From positions 236,495-300,494 of the forward strand of contig NZ_MVHJ01000004.1 of assembly GCF_002086115.1 (NCBI RefSeq): a stretch of DNA of 64,000 nucleotides. Direction: 5' to 3'. The notes under the pieces were generated by a model. The model saw nothing but the letters and a program-made list of their open reading frames with translations. It had not been told where the DNA came from and ran no database searches. Source of the stretch: Mycolicibacterium bacteremicum. GTDB taxonomy: Bacteria > Actinomycetota > Actinomycetes > Mycobacteriales > Mycobacteriaceae. The position numbers were made by a program, and so were the translations under genes. This document shows positions 1 through 9,751 of the stretch, piece by piece. Numbering within the stretch: position 1 is the stretch's first letter; each line of letters begins with the position of its first letter.

Positions 1-1
1 C

Positions 2-1537
2 TGGATGGCCCTGCCACCCGAGGTGCATTCGGCGCTGCTCAGCGGCGGCCCGGGCCCCGGGTCGCTGCTGGCCGCCGCGGGAGCCTGGCAGTCGCTGAGC
101 ACCGAGTACGCCGCCGCCGCCGCCGAACTGACCGCGACCCTGGGTGCCGTGGCCGCCGGGGTGTGGGAGGGTCCGAGTGCCGAGCAGTACGTGGCCACCC
201 ACCAGCCCTACCTGGCCTGGCTGGCGCAGGCCAGCGTCAACAGCGCGGTGGCCGGTGCCCAGCATCAGACCGCGGCGGCTGCCTACACCACCGCGCTGGC
301 CACCATGCCGACACTGGCCGAACTGGCCGCCAACCACGTCATGCACGGCGTGCTGCTGGCAACGAACTTCTTCGGTATCAACACCATTCCGATCGCGGTC
401 AACGAGGCCGACTACGTCCGGATGTGGATTCAGGCCGCCACCGTGATGAGCACCTATCAGGCGGTGTCGGCGGCAACGGTGGCCGCCACGCCGGCCACCT
501 CGCCCGCACCGCTGTTGCTGGCGCCCGGTGTCGGCGAGGCCGGTGCCCTCGCGGCCAACGGCACGCAGCTGGCCGCCCAGGCGCAGGCGACGAATTCTGC
601 TTCGGCGCTGACCAATTCGAACATCATCACGCAGTTCCTGGAGCAGTACATCAAGTCACTGCCCGGTGGTGATCTGATCCTGGAGTTCTTCTCCGACCCG
701 GTCGGCATCCTGCGCCAGATGTTCATCGACTTCCTCACCAACCCGTCCGCGGCGCTGGTCACCTGGGGTCCGATGCTGTTCGCGCTGGCGTACCAGGCGA
801 TCCTGCAACCGGTCGGCTGGGGCACCTGGATCGGTGCGGCACTGGCGCCGTTCCTGCTGCCGCTGCTGTCCCTCGGCCTGGTGGCACTGGCCTTCCTGGC
901 GCTGATCCCGAAGTTCACCGATCTACCTCCGCTGGTGCTCAGCGATCCGGTCGCCCCTGCTGCACAACGGGAGCCGAGTCTGCCGCTGGCGAGCATCGCG
1001 CCGGCCGGCACCCCGACGGCAGCGCCCGCGGCACCGGCCGCCCCGGCCACCGCGCCCGCGACCGCACCGGCGGCTGCCCCGGCCGCGGCCGCCCCGGCGA
1101 TCGCCTACGCGGTGGCGGGCGGGCACCCCGGGGGCGGTTTCAGTCCGACGGTGCGCGACGGCACCCAGGCCAAGGCGCCCGCCTCGGGCTCGGCTGCCGC
1201 GGTCGGGTCGGCCGCCGCGCTGTCGGCCGCCGAGCGACGAAAAAGGCGGCGCAAGAAGGGCGGGGAGATCAAGGACCGGGCGTACGCCGACGAGTTCATG
1301 GACTACGACGAGGGCCCCGAACCGCCGCAGCCGCGGCCCGAGCCGACGACGCGCGCGTCCGAGCGCGGCGCCGGCCCGATGGGCTTCACCGGTGCGGTGA
1401 CCGGCGAGCAGCGCACCGCCGCCGGCCTCACCGAACTGGCCGAGAACTCCTTCGGCGGCGGCCCCACCAATCCGATGCTGCCCGGATCCTGGAGTCCGGA
1501 TAATCCGCCCACACCGGAAGGGGGCACACCGCGCTGA
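2..1537 (+). CDS. ppe4: PPE family protein PPE4 (ESX-3), 5' partial
   Basis: Secreted or surface PPE protein encoded in the ESX-3 cluster, normally paired with PE5. The N-terminal PPE domain is clear: the PPE tripeptide follows the first ATG, a W-x-G turn (VWEGPS) lies near residue 54, and a conserved [10 protein letters not shown] segment near residue 120. Two hydrophobic stretches lie around residues 235-300, then an Ala/Pro-rich linker, a basic patch ([10 protein letters not shown]) and a conserved tail. An ATG lies at 5, but the codon before it is TGG. M. tuberculosis PPE4 reads PIWMASPPE at this point, so the true start is probably a few codons upstream of the window. It is followed after about 70 nt by esxG. 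Assignment to ppe4 rests on sequence resemblance and on the ESX-3 genes that follow. Confidence 0.9.
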   Translation, partial: WMALPPEVHSALLSGGPGPGSLLAAAGAWQSLSTEYAAAAAELTATLGAVAAGVWEGPSAEQYVATHQPYLAWLAQASVNSAVAGAQHQTAAAAYTTALATMPTLAELAANHVMHGVLLATNFFGINTIPIAVNEADYVRMWIQAATVMSTYQAVSAATVAATPATSPAPLLLAPGVGEAGALAANGTQLAAQAQATNSASALTNSNIITQFLEQYIKSLPGGDLILEFFSDPVGILRQMFIDFLTNPSAALVTWGPMLFALAYQAILQPVGWGTWIGAALAPFLLPLLSLGLVALAFLALIPKFTDLPPLVLSDPVAPAAQREPSLPLASIAPAGTPTAAPAAPAAPATAPATAPAAAPAAAAPAIAYAVAGGHPGGGFSPTVRDGTQAKAPASGSAAAVGSAAALSAAERRKRRRKKGGEIKDRAYADEFMDYDEGPEPPQPRPEPTTRASERGAGPMGFTGAVTGEQRTAAGLTELAENSFGGGPTNPMLPGSWSPDNPPTPEGGTPR

Positions 1538-1608
1538 GAGCCCCCGCCCGCACCGACTGACCGACGACACGACAACTTTTGAGATCCACAGATCCGGAGG
1601 AACTTTTC

Positions 1609-1902
1609 ATGAGCATGCTCGACGCGCACATCCCGCAGCTGGTCGCCTCGGAGTCGGCGTTCGCCGCCAAGGCCGCCCTGATGCGCAGCACCATCACTCA
1701 GGCCGAGGGCGCCGCGCAGGCCTCGCAGGCATTCCACATGGGTGAGTCCGCCGCGGCGTTCCAGGCTGCGCACGCCCGTTTCATCGAGGTGTCGGCACGG
1801 GTCAACGCGCTGCTGGACATCGCCCAGGCCAACCTGGCCGACGCCGCCGGAACCTACGTCGCGCAGGACGCGGCCGCCGCCGGTACCTACACCGGCATCT
1901 GA
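1609..1902 (+). CDS. esxG: EsxG, WXG100-family secreted protein of ESX-3
   Basis: 97-residue CFP-10/TB9.0-type partner that forms a 1:1 helical heterodimer with EsxH and is exported through ESX-3. The sequence begins MSMLDAHIPQLVASESAF and closely follows M. tuberculosis EsxG, including the central AFHMGES turn and the C-terminal AGTYTGI. The ATG at 1609 is chosen over an in-frame TTG at 1579 because GGAGG (1596-1600) sits 8 nt upstream and homologs start MSxLDAHIP. esxH follows 27 nt downstream. Confidence 0.95.
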   Translation: MSMLDAHIPQLVASESAFAAKAALMRSTITQAEGAAQASQAFHMGESAAAFQAAHARFIEVSARVNALLDIAQANLADAAGTYVAQDAAAAGTYTGI

Positions 1903-1929
1903 TCACCGCAGCCGACAAGGAGAATCCGA

Positions 1930-2217
1930 ATGTCTCAGATCATGTACAACTACCCGGCCATGCTGGGTCTGTCCGCCGAGATGAACGGCTACGCGGGAGC
2001 CTTGAACACCGTCGGTGCGGACATCGCCGCCGAGCAGGCCGCTCTGGCCGGTGCCTGGCAGGGTGACACCGGCATGACCTATCAGGCCTGGCAAGCTCAG
2101 TGGAACGCCAGTCTGGCGGAGTTGGTGCGCGCCTACCAGGCGATGGCCAGCACGCACGAGAGCAACACCATTGCAATGAACGCCCGGGACCGGGCAGAAG
2201 GCGCCAAATGGGGATAG
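1930..2217 (+). CDS. esxH: EsxH (TB10.4), WXG100-family secreted protein of ESX-3
   Basis: 95-residue partner of EsxG. It starts [13 protein letters not shown], has the W-x-G motif (AWQGDTG) near residue 43, and ends [10 protein letters not shown], as in M. tuberculosis EsxH. AAGGAG at 1917-1922 is the ribosome binding site. The TAG stop (2215-2217) is immediately followed by the ATG of espG3, implying translational coupling. In M. tuberculosis the EsxG-EsxH dimer is linked to siderophore-mediated iron acquisition and to host ESCRT interference. The sequence alone only supports the family assignment. Confidence 0.95.
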   Translation: MSQIMYNYPAMLGLSAEMNGYAGALNTVGADIAAEQAALAGAWQGDTGMTYQAWQAQWNASLAELVRAYQAMASTHESNTIAMNARDRAEGAKWG

Positions 2218-3078
2218 ATGGCTGCTAATGCGGTCGAGCTGACCGTCGAGCAGGCCTGGTTCATCGCGGACGCTGTCGGCAGCGGCTCGTTCCCGTGGGT
2301 GCTGGCGATCACGCCGCCCTACAGCGAGCCGGCGGCGGCCGGACCCTTCGCGGCCGAGCGGGTTGCCGAGCTGACCGCGCTGGGGGTGATGTCCGGTGCG
2401 GGTGCGCTCGATCCCGCTGTCGTGCAATGGATCCGGCAGAGCTGCCAGGCGCGGCAATGGCTGGAGATGCGCATCGTGTCCGCGGGCGGTGACATGCTGC
2501 GCGGTGTCGTCGCCCGCCGGGACGGCAGCACCGTGGTCGCGTTGCGCAGCGGCGGACTGGTGACCTTCACCGCGATGGACATCCCGGCCGCGCGTGACCT
2601 GGTGCCGGTCCTGGTCGCCGGCCTGGCGGGCCGGCGACCGGCCGACTTCGACGATTTCACCGTACCCGTCCGAGCCGGCGTCCGCGCCGACGAGAAACTG
2701 AGAGCCGGCGCCGACGTGACCGAAGTGCTTGAGTACCTGGGGATTCCGTCCTCGGCTCGGCCGGTGGTCGAGGCCGTGTTCACGGGCCGGCGTAGTTACG
2801 TCGAGATCGTGGCCGGCGAGCACCGCGATGGCCACCGGGTCAGCACCGAGGTCGGCCTCAGCGTGCTGGACTGCGCGGCCGGCCGCATCCTGATCAGCCC
2901 CTCGAAGGCCTTCGACGGGGAGTGGGTGTCCACCTTCGCCCCCGGAACCGCGGCGGCCATCGCCGGTGCCGTCGACAGCCTGCTGGCCACCCTGCCGGCG
3001 GGTTCGTGGTTCACCCCCCGCACGCACAACCGAGATTTCGACCAGAGAACGGAAAACCGATGCCCGACAACACTGTGA
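2218..3078 (+). CDS. espG3: EspG3, ESX-3 secretion-associated chaperone
   Basis: 286-residue cytosolic EspG-family protein. EspG proteins bind the tip of cognate PE-PPE dimers and keep them soluble for the ESX machinery. The N-terminus (NAVELTVEQAWFIAD) and the FPWVLAIT segment near residue 24 match mycobacterial EspG3. The start codon abuts the esxH stop and the 3' end overlaps eccD3 by 19 nt. No signal peptide or membrane segment is seen. Confidence 0.92.
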   Translation: MAANAVELTVEQAWFIADAVGSGSFPWVLAITPPYSEPAAAGPFAAERVAELTALGVMSGAGALDPAVVQWIRQSCQARQWLEMRIVSAGGDMLRGVVARRDGSTVVALRSGGLVTFTAMDIPAARDLVPVLVAGLAGRRPADFDDFTVPVRAGVRADEKLRAGADVTEVLEYLGIPSSARPVVEAVFTGRRSYVEIVAGEHRDGHRVSTEVGLSVLDCAAGRILISPSKAFDGEWVSTFAPGTAAAIAGAVDSLLATLPAGSWFTPRTHNRDFDQRTENRCPTTL

Positions 3079-4478
3079 TGCCGATCGTGCGGGTGGCCGT
3101 GCTGGCCGCCACGGGCGGAGCCGGCGGCTCCGACTCGCCGGGGCGACTCACCGAGCTGGCCCTCCCGGCCGAGTTGCCGCTGCGCGAGATCATCCCGGCG
3201 GTCCAGCGCACCGTGCTGCGCGTCGGCGACTCCGCCGATGCCACGCCGACCCGGCTCAGCCTCGCTCCGATCGGGGGCGCACCGTTCAGTCTGGACGCCA
3301 CCCTGGACACGGTCGGCGTCGTCGACGGCGATCTGCTGGCGTTGCAGGAGATTCCGGCCGGCCCCGCCGCGCCGCGCATCATCGAGGACATCGCCGACGC
3401 CGCGGTGATCTTCTCGGCCGCGCGGGAACGGCCCTGGGGGCACACCCACATCCAGCGCGCCGCCGCCATCGCCGGGATCGCGCTCGTGCTGCTGGGCACC
3501 GCGCTGGCCGCCACGGTGCGGTTGGTCACCGGAGGATCGGCCGGGCTGTTCGCCGTCGCCGGGCTGGCCGCCGTCACGGTGGTCGCGTCGTTCGCCGCAC
3601 GCGTGCGCCACCCCGGACTCGGCACGGCGCTGGCCCTGACCGCGCTGGCCCCCATCGCCGCGGCCTTCGGGCTGGCGGTGCCCGGTGATACCGGTGCCGC
3701 CCAGGTGCTGCTGGCCGCCGCCGGTGTCGCCGCCTGGTCGGTGATCAGCATCGTGGTGTTCGAACGCGCCATCGCGGCCTTCACCGCGGCCACCGTGTTG
3801 GGCGTCGGAGTGCTGCTCTTCGCGGTGCTGGCCACCGTCTGGGACATGACCGGGGTGCGGACCGGCACCGGCCTGATCATCTTCGCCCTGCTGATCACCG
3901 TGCAGGCCGCGCGGCTCTCGGCATTGTGGGCCCGGCTGCCCGTGCCCGTCATCCCGGCACCCGGCGATCCCACCCCGTCGGCCCAACCGGTGCGCGTCCT
4001 GGAGGACCTGCCGCGCCGCATCCGGGTCACCGACGCACATCAGACCGGTTTCCTGGCCGCGGGTGTGCTGCTGTCGGTGACCGGATCGCTGATCCTGGCC
4101 GGCGCGGAGTCGGTGTCGCCGTGGGCGTGGGTGCTGGTGGTGGTTGCCGCGCTGGGTACCACGCTGCGGGCCCGGGTGTGGGATTCCACGCCGTGCAAGG
4201 CGTGGCTGCTGAGCCAGTCGTTCCTGCTGCCCGCCGGGCTGCTGGTGGTGTTCGTCGCGACCGACCGCTACGCGGCGGCGTGGTGGGCACTGGGTGCGCT
4301 GGTGGCCGTGGTGGCGTTCTGGATCGTCGCCGCGCTGAACCCGCGGGTGGCCGCGCCGGACACCTACTCGCTGCCGGTGCGCCGGTTGTTCGGCTTCGCA
4401 GCCGCTGCGCTGGACGCATCGGTGATCCCGGTGGCCGCCTACCTGCTGGGGCTGTTCGAATGGGTCCTGAACCGATGA
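3060..4478 (+). CDS. eccD3: EccD3, ESX-3 integral membrane channel subunit
   Basis: 472-residue inner-membrane core component. EccD proteins have an N-terminal ubiquitin-like cytosolic domain (here about residues 1-110, PIVRVAVLAA to the RPWGHTHIQR stretch) followed by eleven transmembrane helices. The hydrophobic run from about residue 130 to the C-terminus fits this. The start used is ATG 3060 (MPDNTVMPIV), giving the length I recall for the family. ATG 3078, which overlaps the espG3 stop by one base, is an alternative. The stop TGA (4476-4478) lies just before a strong inverted repeat at the mycP3 junction. Confidence 0.92.
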   Translation: MPDNTVMPIVRVAVLAATGGAGGSDSPGRLTELALPAELPLREIIPAVQRTVLRVGDSADATPTRLSLAPIGGAPFSLDATLDTVGVVDGDLLALQEIPAGPAAPRIIEDIADAAVIFSAARERPWGHTHIQRAAAIAGIALVLLGTALAATVRLVTGGSAGLFAVAGLAAVTVVASFAARVRHPGLGTALALTALAPIAAAFGLAVPGDTGAAQVLLAAAGVAAWSVISIVVFERAIAAFTAATVLGVGVLLFAVLATVWDMTGVRTGTGLIIFALLITVQAARLSALWARLPVPVIPAPGDPTPSAQPVRVLEDLPRRIRVTDAHQTGFLAAGVLLSVTGSLILAGAESVSPWAWVLVVVAALGTTLRARVWDSTPCKAWLLSQSFLLPAGLLVVFVATDRYAAAWWALGALVAVVAFWIVAALNPRVAAPDTYSLPVRRLFGFAAAALDASVIPVAAYLLGLFEWVLNR

Positions 4479-4480
4479 CG

Positions 4481-4535
4481 TGTGATTTCGGTGAGGAAAC
4501 ATGCGCCATGCGCACGATTCCTCACCGAAATCGCA
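4481..4535. repeat. Near-perfect inverted repeat spanning the mycP3 start
   Basis: Left arm 4481-4498 and right arm 4518-4535 pair over 18 positions with one T/G (wobble as RNA). The symmetry continues inward through TGCGC (4502-4506) and GCGCA (4510-4514), with mismatches at 4499/4517 and 4501/4515, leaving a three-base loop CAT at 4507-4509. The mycP3 ATG (4508-4510) therefore sits in the loop. The hairpin lies between eccD3 and mycP3 inside an otherwise tight operon, so a full terminator would be surprising. A translational switch, an RNA-processing site or an inserted repetitive palindrome are the options. Confidence 0.85.
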
Positions 4536-5908
4536 GGAGGAGGGGAGCCGCCGCGCTGGCCGCCGTGCTTGTGGTGGCGATGATCGGCTGCCCGGCGGCC
4601 GGTGCCGTCACCCCGCCCGAGGTGGACCCGGCGGTGCCGCCCCCGCCGGGTGCCGCGGGCCCGCTGCAGCCCATGGCGCAGCGCAGCGCCTGCTCGGTCA
4701 CCGGCGCGATCGCGGGCACCGATCCCGCGGTGGTGAGCCCGAACCAACTGTCGCTCAACCTGAACGAGGCGTGGCGGCACAGCCGTGGCGACGGGCAGAC
4801 CGTCGCGGTCATCGACACCGGCGTGCAGCCCGGACCCCGGCTGCCCAACGTCGAGGCCGGCGGTGACTTCGTCGCCGCGACCGACGGGCTGACCGACTGC
4901 GACGGGCACGGCACCATGGTGGCCGGGTTGATCGCCGGCCAACCGGGCGCCGATGGGTTCTCCGGTGTCGCACCGGGTGCCCGGCTGCTGTCCATCCGGC
5001 AGACCTCGGCCAAATACTCGCCGAATCAGCCCGGCGAGGACCCGGTGCTCGTCGAGGCCAGCAACGACATCGCGACGCTGGCGCGTGCGGTGGTGCGCGC
5101 CGCCGACCTGGGTGCCCAGGTCATCAACATCTCCTCGGTGGCCTGTGTGCCGGCCACCACCACCATCGACCAGAGCGCGCTCGGTGCCGCATTGCGGTAC
5201 GCGGCGGTCGACAAGGACATCGTCATCGTGGCGGCCGCCGGCAACACCGGCGGTGGCATCGCCGGTGGCAGCGCGTGCGCGGCGAATCCGCCGACCGATC
5301 CGAGCCGCCCCGACGATCCACGCAACTGGGCCGGCGTCACGTCGGTGTCGACCCCGTCCTGGTGGCAGCCCTACGTGCTCTCGGTGGGCGCGCTGAATCC
5401 GGCCGGCGCCCCGGCACCGTTCTCCATGTCCGGACCGTGGGTGGGCCTGGCCGCACCCGGCGAGAACATCACCTCGGTCAGCAACAGTCCCGACGGCGGA
5501 CTGGCCAACGGCCAACCGAACGAGAAGGGTGAACTCACCCCGGTGGCCGGGACCAGCTATGCCGCCGCCTACGTGTCGGGCGTGGCGGCGCTGGTACGCA
5601 GCCGATTCCCCGAACTCTCGGCCACCCAGGTGGTGCGCAGGCTGAGCGTGACCGCGCGCGGCGCCGACCGGTCGCCGTCCTCGCTGGTCGGTGCCGGCAC
5701 CATCGACCCGGTCGCCGCGCTGACCTGGGATGTGCCCGGCCCCGGCAGTGCCCCCGAGACGACCAGAGATGTTGCCGCTCCGCCGGATCCGCCCGCGGTG
5801 GACCACACCGGCCGCAATATCGCCTATATCGGTGCGGGCCTGCTGGCGCTGGTCGCCGCGGTGACCGCCGTGACCGCCACCCAACGACGGAAGGACACCG
5901 CCGCATGA
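4508..5908 (+). CDS. mycP3: MycP3, membrane-anchored subtilisin-like mycosin of ESX-3
   Basis: 466-residue exported serine protease required for stability of the ESX membrane complex. A signal peptide is seen (basic RNRRRRG then a hydrophobic stretch ending CPAAGA). The catalytic triad is Asp in VAVIDTGV, His in DGHGTMVAGL and Ser in GTSYAAAYVSG, with oxyanion Asn in AAAGNTGG. A C-terminal transmembrane helix (about residues 438-458) is followed by a short basic tail. ATG 4508 is chosen because it gives a normal signal peptide; ATG 4475, overlapping the eccD3 stop, is a coupled alternative adding 11 residues. The AGGAGG at 4535-4540 lies inside the coding region and has no usable start after it. 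The 3' end overlaps eccE3 by 4 nt. Confidence 0.9.
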   Translation: MRTIPHRNRRRRGAAALAAVLVVAMIGCPAAGAVTPPEVDPAVPPPPGAAGPLQPMAQRSACSVTGAIAGTDPAVVSPNQLSLNLNEAWRHSRGDGQTVAVIDTGVQPGPRLPNVEAGGDFVAATDGLTDCDGHGTMVAGLIAGQPGADGFSGVAPGARLLSIRQTSAKYSPNQPGEDPVLVEASNDIATLARAVVRAADLGAQVINISSVACVPATTTIDQSALGAALRYAAVDKDIVIVAAAGNTGGGIAGGSACAANPPTDPSRPDDPRNWAGVTSVSTPSWWQPYVLSVGALNPAGAPAPFSMSGPWVGLAAPGENITSVSNSPDGGLANGQPNEKGELTPVAGTSYAAAYVSGVAALVRSRFPELSATQVVRRLSVTARGADRSPSSLVGAGTIDPVAALTWDVPGPGSAPETTRDVAAPPDPPAVDHTGRNIAYIGAGLLALVAAVTAVTATQRRKDTAA

Positions 5909-6789
5909 CGACCCGACTGGCCCTGGCGCTGCTGTTCATCGTGGCCGCTGCGCTGGCCTACCCGTACCAGGACACCACCCGGCAGTGGGTGCTCGGCGTC
6001 TCGATCGCCGTGGTGATTGCGCTGTTCGCCTGGTGGCGCGGTGAATTCGCGACCACCAAGTTGGCCCGTCGGTGGGCCATCTGGCGTGGCAACCACGGCG
6101 GCACGCGGCGATCATCGTCCGGTGACACCGCCACCGTCGTGCTGGCCGTCGAGGACCCATTGGACGACGAACTGCCGGTGGCGCTGATCGCCGGGTACGC
6201 CGACCGGTACGGGTTGCGGTTGGACAAGGTGCGTATCACCAGCCGCGAGACGACCGGCCAGAGCAGCCACTGGATCAGCCTGACCCTGGACGCTGCGCAG
6301 AATCTGCCTGCGCTGCAGGCACGTTCGGCGTCGATCCCGGTGCAGGAGACCGCCGAGACCGTCGGCCGCCGGCTCGCCGACCACCTTCGGGAGGGTGGCT
6401 GGACGGTGATGGCCGTGCAGCAGGCGCCGCGACCGGTGTCCGAAACGGCCAAGGAGACCTGGCGGGCGTTGGCCGACGAGTCCGGTCATCTGACCGCGTA
6501 CCGCATTCCCGTCGATGCCCTGCCCGCGACGCTGGCCGCGGTGCGGGCACACCCCTGCGAGGAGCGTTGGACGGCAGTCGAATTCGGCTGCGATACGGTC
6601 ACCGCGGTGGCGGCACTGCGCACAGCCGAGCGGCCGGCGGGCGCGCCCCCGGTCGCCGGGCTGGCCACGCTCGGCGGGCGCCAGCGCTCGACACTGGATG
6701 CACTGGATCCGTTCTCGGCGCACCGGTTGCCCGGCCATCAACCCGCCGGGACGCTCGCTGATCAGGTGCGCTGGCCCTCGGTCGTGTGA
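5905..6789 (+). CDS. eccE3: EccE3, ESX-3 membrane complex subunit
   Basis: 294-residue protein with two N-terminal transmembrane helices (residues about 5-20 and 30-46) and a soluble domain, the usual EccE layout. It begins at an ATGA overlap with mycP3 and closes the ESX-3 operon, as in M. tuberculosis Rv0292. EccE sits at the periphery of the ESX core complex. Its stop is 8 nt from the stop of the convergent hydrolase gene, leaving little room for a classical terminator. Confidence 0.9.
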   Translation: MTTRLALALLFIVAAALAYPYQDTTRQWVLGVSIAVVIALFAWWRGEFATTKLARRWAIWRGNHGGTRRSSSGDTATVVLAVEDPLDDELPVALIAGYADRYGLRLDKVRITSRETTGQSSHWISLTLDAAQNLPALQARSASIPVQETAETVGRRLADHLREGGWTVMAVQQAPRPVSETAKETWRALADESGHLTAYRIPVDALPATLAAVRAHPCEERWTAVEFGCDTVTAVAALRTAERPAGAPPVAGLATLGGRQRSTLDALDPFSAHRLPGHQPAGTLADQVRWPSVV

Positions 6790-6797
6790 TGGCGCCC

Positions 6798-7988
6798 TCA
6801 GAACATGAACGGCCGCAGGAACCGCGTCATCCTGCGCAGATAGTCCGGTTGGCTGACGTGCAGCACGTGGTTGCCGGGAAACCAGTGGAACGCGCACCGG
6901 TCCCAGTGCCGCCACAGCAGTTCGGCCTGTTGCGGCGGTGCCAGCTTGTCACCGAGACCGGCGATGATGAGCCTGCGCTCCGTGGGGATCTGCGGTGCGT
7001 AGTTCAGCGGTGAGTGGAACATCGTCGCGGCATCGGAGCGCGCCTTGTCGATATGGGTCAACCGGTTGCCCAGGCGCACCAGCATGTTGGCCGGGAACCA
7101 GTCGTCGAAGGCGGCTTCCGGCGTCACCACCGGGACATTCGGGATGACGGCCTGGATGCGGTCGTCGACCGACGCGATCAGTGCCGAGGTATAGCCACCG
7201 AGCGACATCCCGGTCAGGGCAATCCGGTCGACGCCGGTGTACTCCAGATAGTCGATGACCGAACGGAAGTCGTGCACGGCCTGGGCCATCGCCTCGGCGA
7301 AACCCGGCATGCCATCGGCGAAGTAGCCGTATCCGCTGTAGGGCGAATTGGATTCGGCGCGCATACCGTGGAAGGGCAGCGTGTAGAGCAGCACGTCGTA
7401 GCCCGAACGGAAGAACCACGGCAGCGAGAAGAACAACCCGTTGAACAGATACGCCGATCCCATGAAGCCGTGGATCAGGCACAGCGTGGGCCGTGGCCCG
7501 TCACCGTGCACCCAGTGCTGGGCGTGCACCACATTGTTGCGGGCGTACCCGGCGCGCTGATCCCGCAGTGCCGGGTTGATCGCCTGGAAGCTGCTGCGGA
7601 ACCGCAGGTTGTACACGGCGCCGTGGGCGACCGCCGATGCCAGCAGGTTCGCCGGCCGCGAGGAGACCCGGGGCGGCTCGGTCGGTGCGGGGAACGACAG
7701 GCGCGCATCGTGTTCGGCGGCCAGGTCGATGTAGAACTGCAAGGCGGCGTCCTCGTCGCGCACCGAGCCGGGCCGCAGGGCGGCGCCGACCAGTTTCGGC
7801 AACATGGCGGTGCCGACGATCGAGGCCACCGTGGTCCGCAGGGCCAGATCGGCGACGGCGGAGGCGTCGACGACGAGGCGCTGCTGACGGGTCAGGTCGA
7901 TGCGGCGGGGTAGTCCGCGCGCGGTCGCGTCCGCGCCCGGGACATCGGGGACGGGGATCGGCGGATCGAGCGGTTGCGCGTCGGTCAC
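6798..7988 (-). CDS. alpha/beta hydrolase family protein (Rv0293c-like)
   Basis: 396 residues. The alpha/beta-hydrolase core shows an HGF oxyanion-loop motif (LCLIHGFMGSAYLF, about residue 170), a nucleophile elbow GMSLGGY (G-x-S-x-G) and a late His in PGNHVLHVSQ. The substrate is unknown. The position directly convergent with eccE3 matches M. tuberculosis Rv0293c. The GTG start at 7988 has GAGAGAGG about 6 nt upstream. No signal peptide is apparent, so a cytosolic role is likely. Confidence 0.8.
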   Translation of the reverse strand: MTDAQPLDPPIPVPDVPGADATARGLPRRIDLTRQQRLVVDASAVADLALRTTVASIVGTAMLPKLVGAALRPGSVRDEDAALQFYIDLAAEHDARLSFPAPTEPPRVSSRPANLLASAVAHGAVYNLRFRSSFQAINPALRDQRAGYARNNVVHAQHWVHGDGPRPTLCLIHGFMGSAYLFNGLFFSLPWFFRSGYDVLLYTLPFHGMRAESNSPYSGYGYFADGMPGFAEAMAQAVHDFRSVIDYLEYTGVDRIALTGMSLGGYTSALIASVDDRIQAVIPNVPVVTPEAAFDDWFPANMLVRLGNRLTHIDKARSDAATMFHSPLNYAPQIPTERRLIIAGLGDKLAPPQQAELLWRHWDRCAFHWFPGNHVLHVSQPDYLRRMTRFLRPFMF

Positions 7989-8052
7989 GGCGGCCTCTCT
8001 CGGGGAGTTCGCAGGCCTGCCGATGGTAGCCCGGCGCGGCGAAACGTGTCAG

Positions 8053-8940
8053 TCAGTCCCGGATATGTAAACCGAACAGGGCCGCGGCGTTGTCGTGGAA
8101 CACCCCGCGCAACCAGTCGTCGTCGACGCCCGGCAGGTCGCACACCGCGCGCATCGCCTCGGCGTAGGGGTACGGGATGTTCGGGAAGTCGCTGCCCCAC
8201 AGGATGCGATGGCCGAGGTCGCGCAGCCGGGGATGGTCGGCGGGTGGGAACGGCATCGTCTGCTCCATGAACTCGGTGAACGCCATGGTGGTGTCGAGGT
8301 GTACCCCGTCGTGGGCCGCGGCGATGTCCAGGAAGTCGGTGTACTCCGGCCCGCCCATGTGCGCCACGATGAGCCGCAGGCGTGGATGCCGGGCCAACAC
8401 CGCCCGGATCGGGCCGGGACCGGTGTGGGCACCCGGGGTGGGCCCGGACCCGCAATGGGTGATGACCGGCGTGCCGGATTCGGCGAGCACGCCCCAGACC
8501 TCGTCGAGCAGGACGTCGGTGGGGTCGTATCCGCCGACCTGCACGTGCGCCTTGAACACCCGGGCGCCGTGGTCGATGGCCGAGGTCACGTACCGGACGG
8601 CGCCGGGTTCGGGGTAGAAGGTCGCCGTGGACAGGCAGTCCGGGGTGTCGGCGGCGAACTGCGCCGCCCACTGGTTCAACCAGGCCGCCATGTCCGGTTT
8701 GTGCGGGTAGATCAGCGAGGTGAACGCCCGCACCCCGAACCCCCGCAGGGTGGCGAGCCGGTCACTCTCGTCGGAGCGATAGGTGATGGGCCAGGGGCGC
8801 CCGATCAGCGGACCCGCATCGTCGAAGTACCGCCACACCTTGTCCATCACGTTCTTGGGCATGAAGTGGGTGTGCACGTCGACGATGCCGGGCAGTCCCA
8901 GCGCCTCCCAGATCCCGCGCACCTCGGCCGTGTCGTCCAT
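8053..8940 (-). CDS. amidohydrolase-2 (ACMSD-like) metal-dependent hydrolase
   Basis: 295-residue TIM-barrel amidohydrolase. Metal-site residues are recognisable: DVHTHF near the N-terminus (H-x-H), ITHCG and VAHMGG histidines, and the Asp in LWGSDFPN. This arrangement fits the amidohydrolase 2 / aminocarboxymuconate-semialdehyde-decarboxylase-like superfamily; the substrate cannot be told. ATG 8940 is preferred over TTG 8958. The gene lies between the hydrolase and tam, where I recall none in M. tuberculosis, so it appears to be an insertion relative to that genome. Confidence 0.82.
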   Translation of the reverse strand: MDDTAEVRGIWEALGLPGIVDVHTHFMPKNVMDKVWRYFDDAGPLIGRPWPITYRSDESDRLATLRGFGVRAFTSLIYPHKPDMAAWLNQWAAQFAADTPDCLSTATFYPEPGAVRYVTSAIDHGARVFKAHVQVGGYDPTDVLLDEVWGVLAESGTPVITHCGSGPTPGAHTGPGPIRAVLARHPRLRLIVAHMGGPEYTDFLDIAAAHDGVHLDTTMAFTEFMEQTMPFPPADHPRLRDLGHRILWGSDFPNIPYPYAEAMRAVCDLPGVDDDWLRGVFHDNAAALFGLHIRD

Positions 8941-8984
8941 CGGCAGCCATCCTGTCAAAGGCGTCGGGAGGGCAGACTTGCGGT

Positions 8985-9749
8985 ATGTGGAACCCCGATG
9001 TCTACCTCACCTTCGCCGATCACCGCGGCCGCCCGTTCTTCGACCTGGTGAACCGCGTTGCAGCCACGGCGCCGCGCCGGGTGGTCGACCTGGGCTGCGG
9101 CCCGGGCAACCTGACCGAGACGCTGCACCGGCGCTGGCCGGAGGCGCTGATCCAGGGCTGGGATTCTTCACCGGAGATGGTGGCCGCGGCGACCGAGCGC
9201 GGGCTGGATGTGCACCTGGGCGGGATCGCGGACTGGACACCGGAACCCGATACCGATGTGGTGATCTCCAATGCCGCGCTGCAGTGGGTCCCCGAGCACC
9301 GCGAGTTACTGGTGCGCTGGTCCGGGCAGTTGGCGCCCGGATCGTGGATCGCCTTCCAGGTGCCCGGCAACTTCCACGCACCGTCGCACGAGGCGGTGCG
9401 CACGGTGGCGCGTAGCGCCCCGTTCGCCGATGCGCTGCGCGATATGCCCTTCCGCGATGCCGAGGTGGTGGGCACCCCCACCGACTACGCCGACCTGCTG
9501 ACCGACGCCGGGTGGACGGTCGACGCCTGGGAGACCACCTATCTGCACGAGTTGCGCGGCGAGACACCGGTTCTGGACTGGATTACCGGCACGGCGCTGA
9601 CCCAGGTGCGTGAGCGACTCACCGAGGACGACTGGCAGCGCTACCGGGCGGCGATCATCCCGCTGCTGGCCCAGGCCTACCCGGTGCGCCCCGACGGAAC
9701 GACGTTCTTCCCGTTCCGCCGGGTGTTCGTGGTGGCCCAGCGGCGGTGA
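8985..9749 (+). CDS. tam: trans-aconitate 2-methyltransferase
   Basis: 254-residue class I SAM-dependent methyltransferase. Motif I is [13 protein letters not shown] (about residues 33-45), followed by the acidic loop GWDSSPEM and [10 protein letters not shown]. The overall sequence and the start [18 protein letters not shown] agree with bacterial Tam, which methylates trans-aconitate, an aconitase by-product. It corresponds in position to M. tuberculosis Rv0294. It is divergent from the amidohydrolase and convergent with cysNC across a hairpin terminator. Confidence 0.87.
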   Translation: MWNPDVYLTFADHRGRPFFDLVNRVAATAPRRVVDLGCGPGNLTETLHRRWPEALIQGWDSSPEMVAAATERGLDVHLGGIADWTPEPDTDVVISNAALQWVPEHRELLVRWSGQLAPGSWIAFQVPGNFHAPSHEAVRTVARSAPFADALRDMPFRDAEVVGTPTDYADLLTDAGWTVDAWETTYLHELRGETPVLDWITGTALTQVRERLTEDDWQRYRAAIIPLLAQAYPVRPDGTTFFPFRRVFVVAQRR

Positions 9750-9751
9750 CT

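Noticed and set aside
2796..4502. Very long antisense open frame opposite eccD3 and espG3
   Set aside because: High GC codon bias leaves stop-poor shadow frames; its translation is Arg/Gly/His/Gln-rich with no recognisable domain, while the plus strand encodes clear ESX-3 proteins.
4535..4540. Perfect AGGAGG as ribosome binding site for a later mycP3 start
   Set aside because: The in-frame starts that follow (GTG 4565, ATG 4580) would delete most of the signal peptide.
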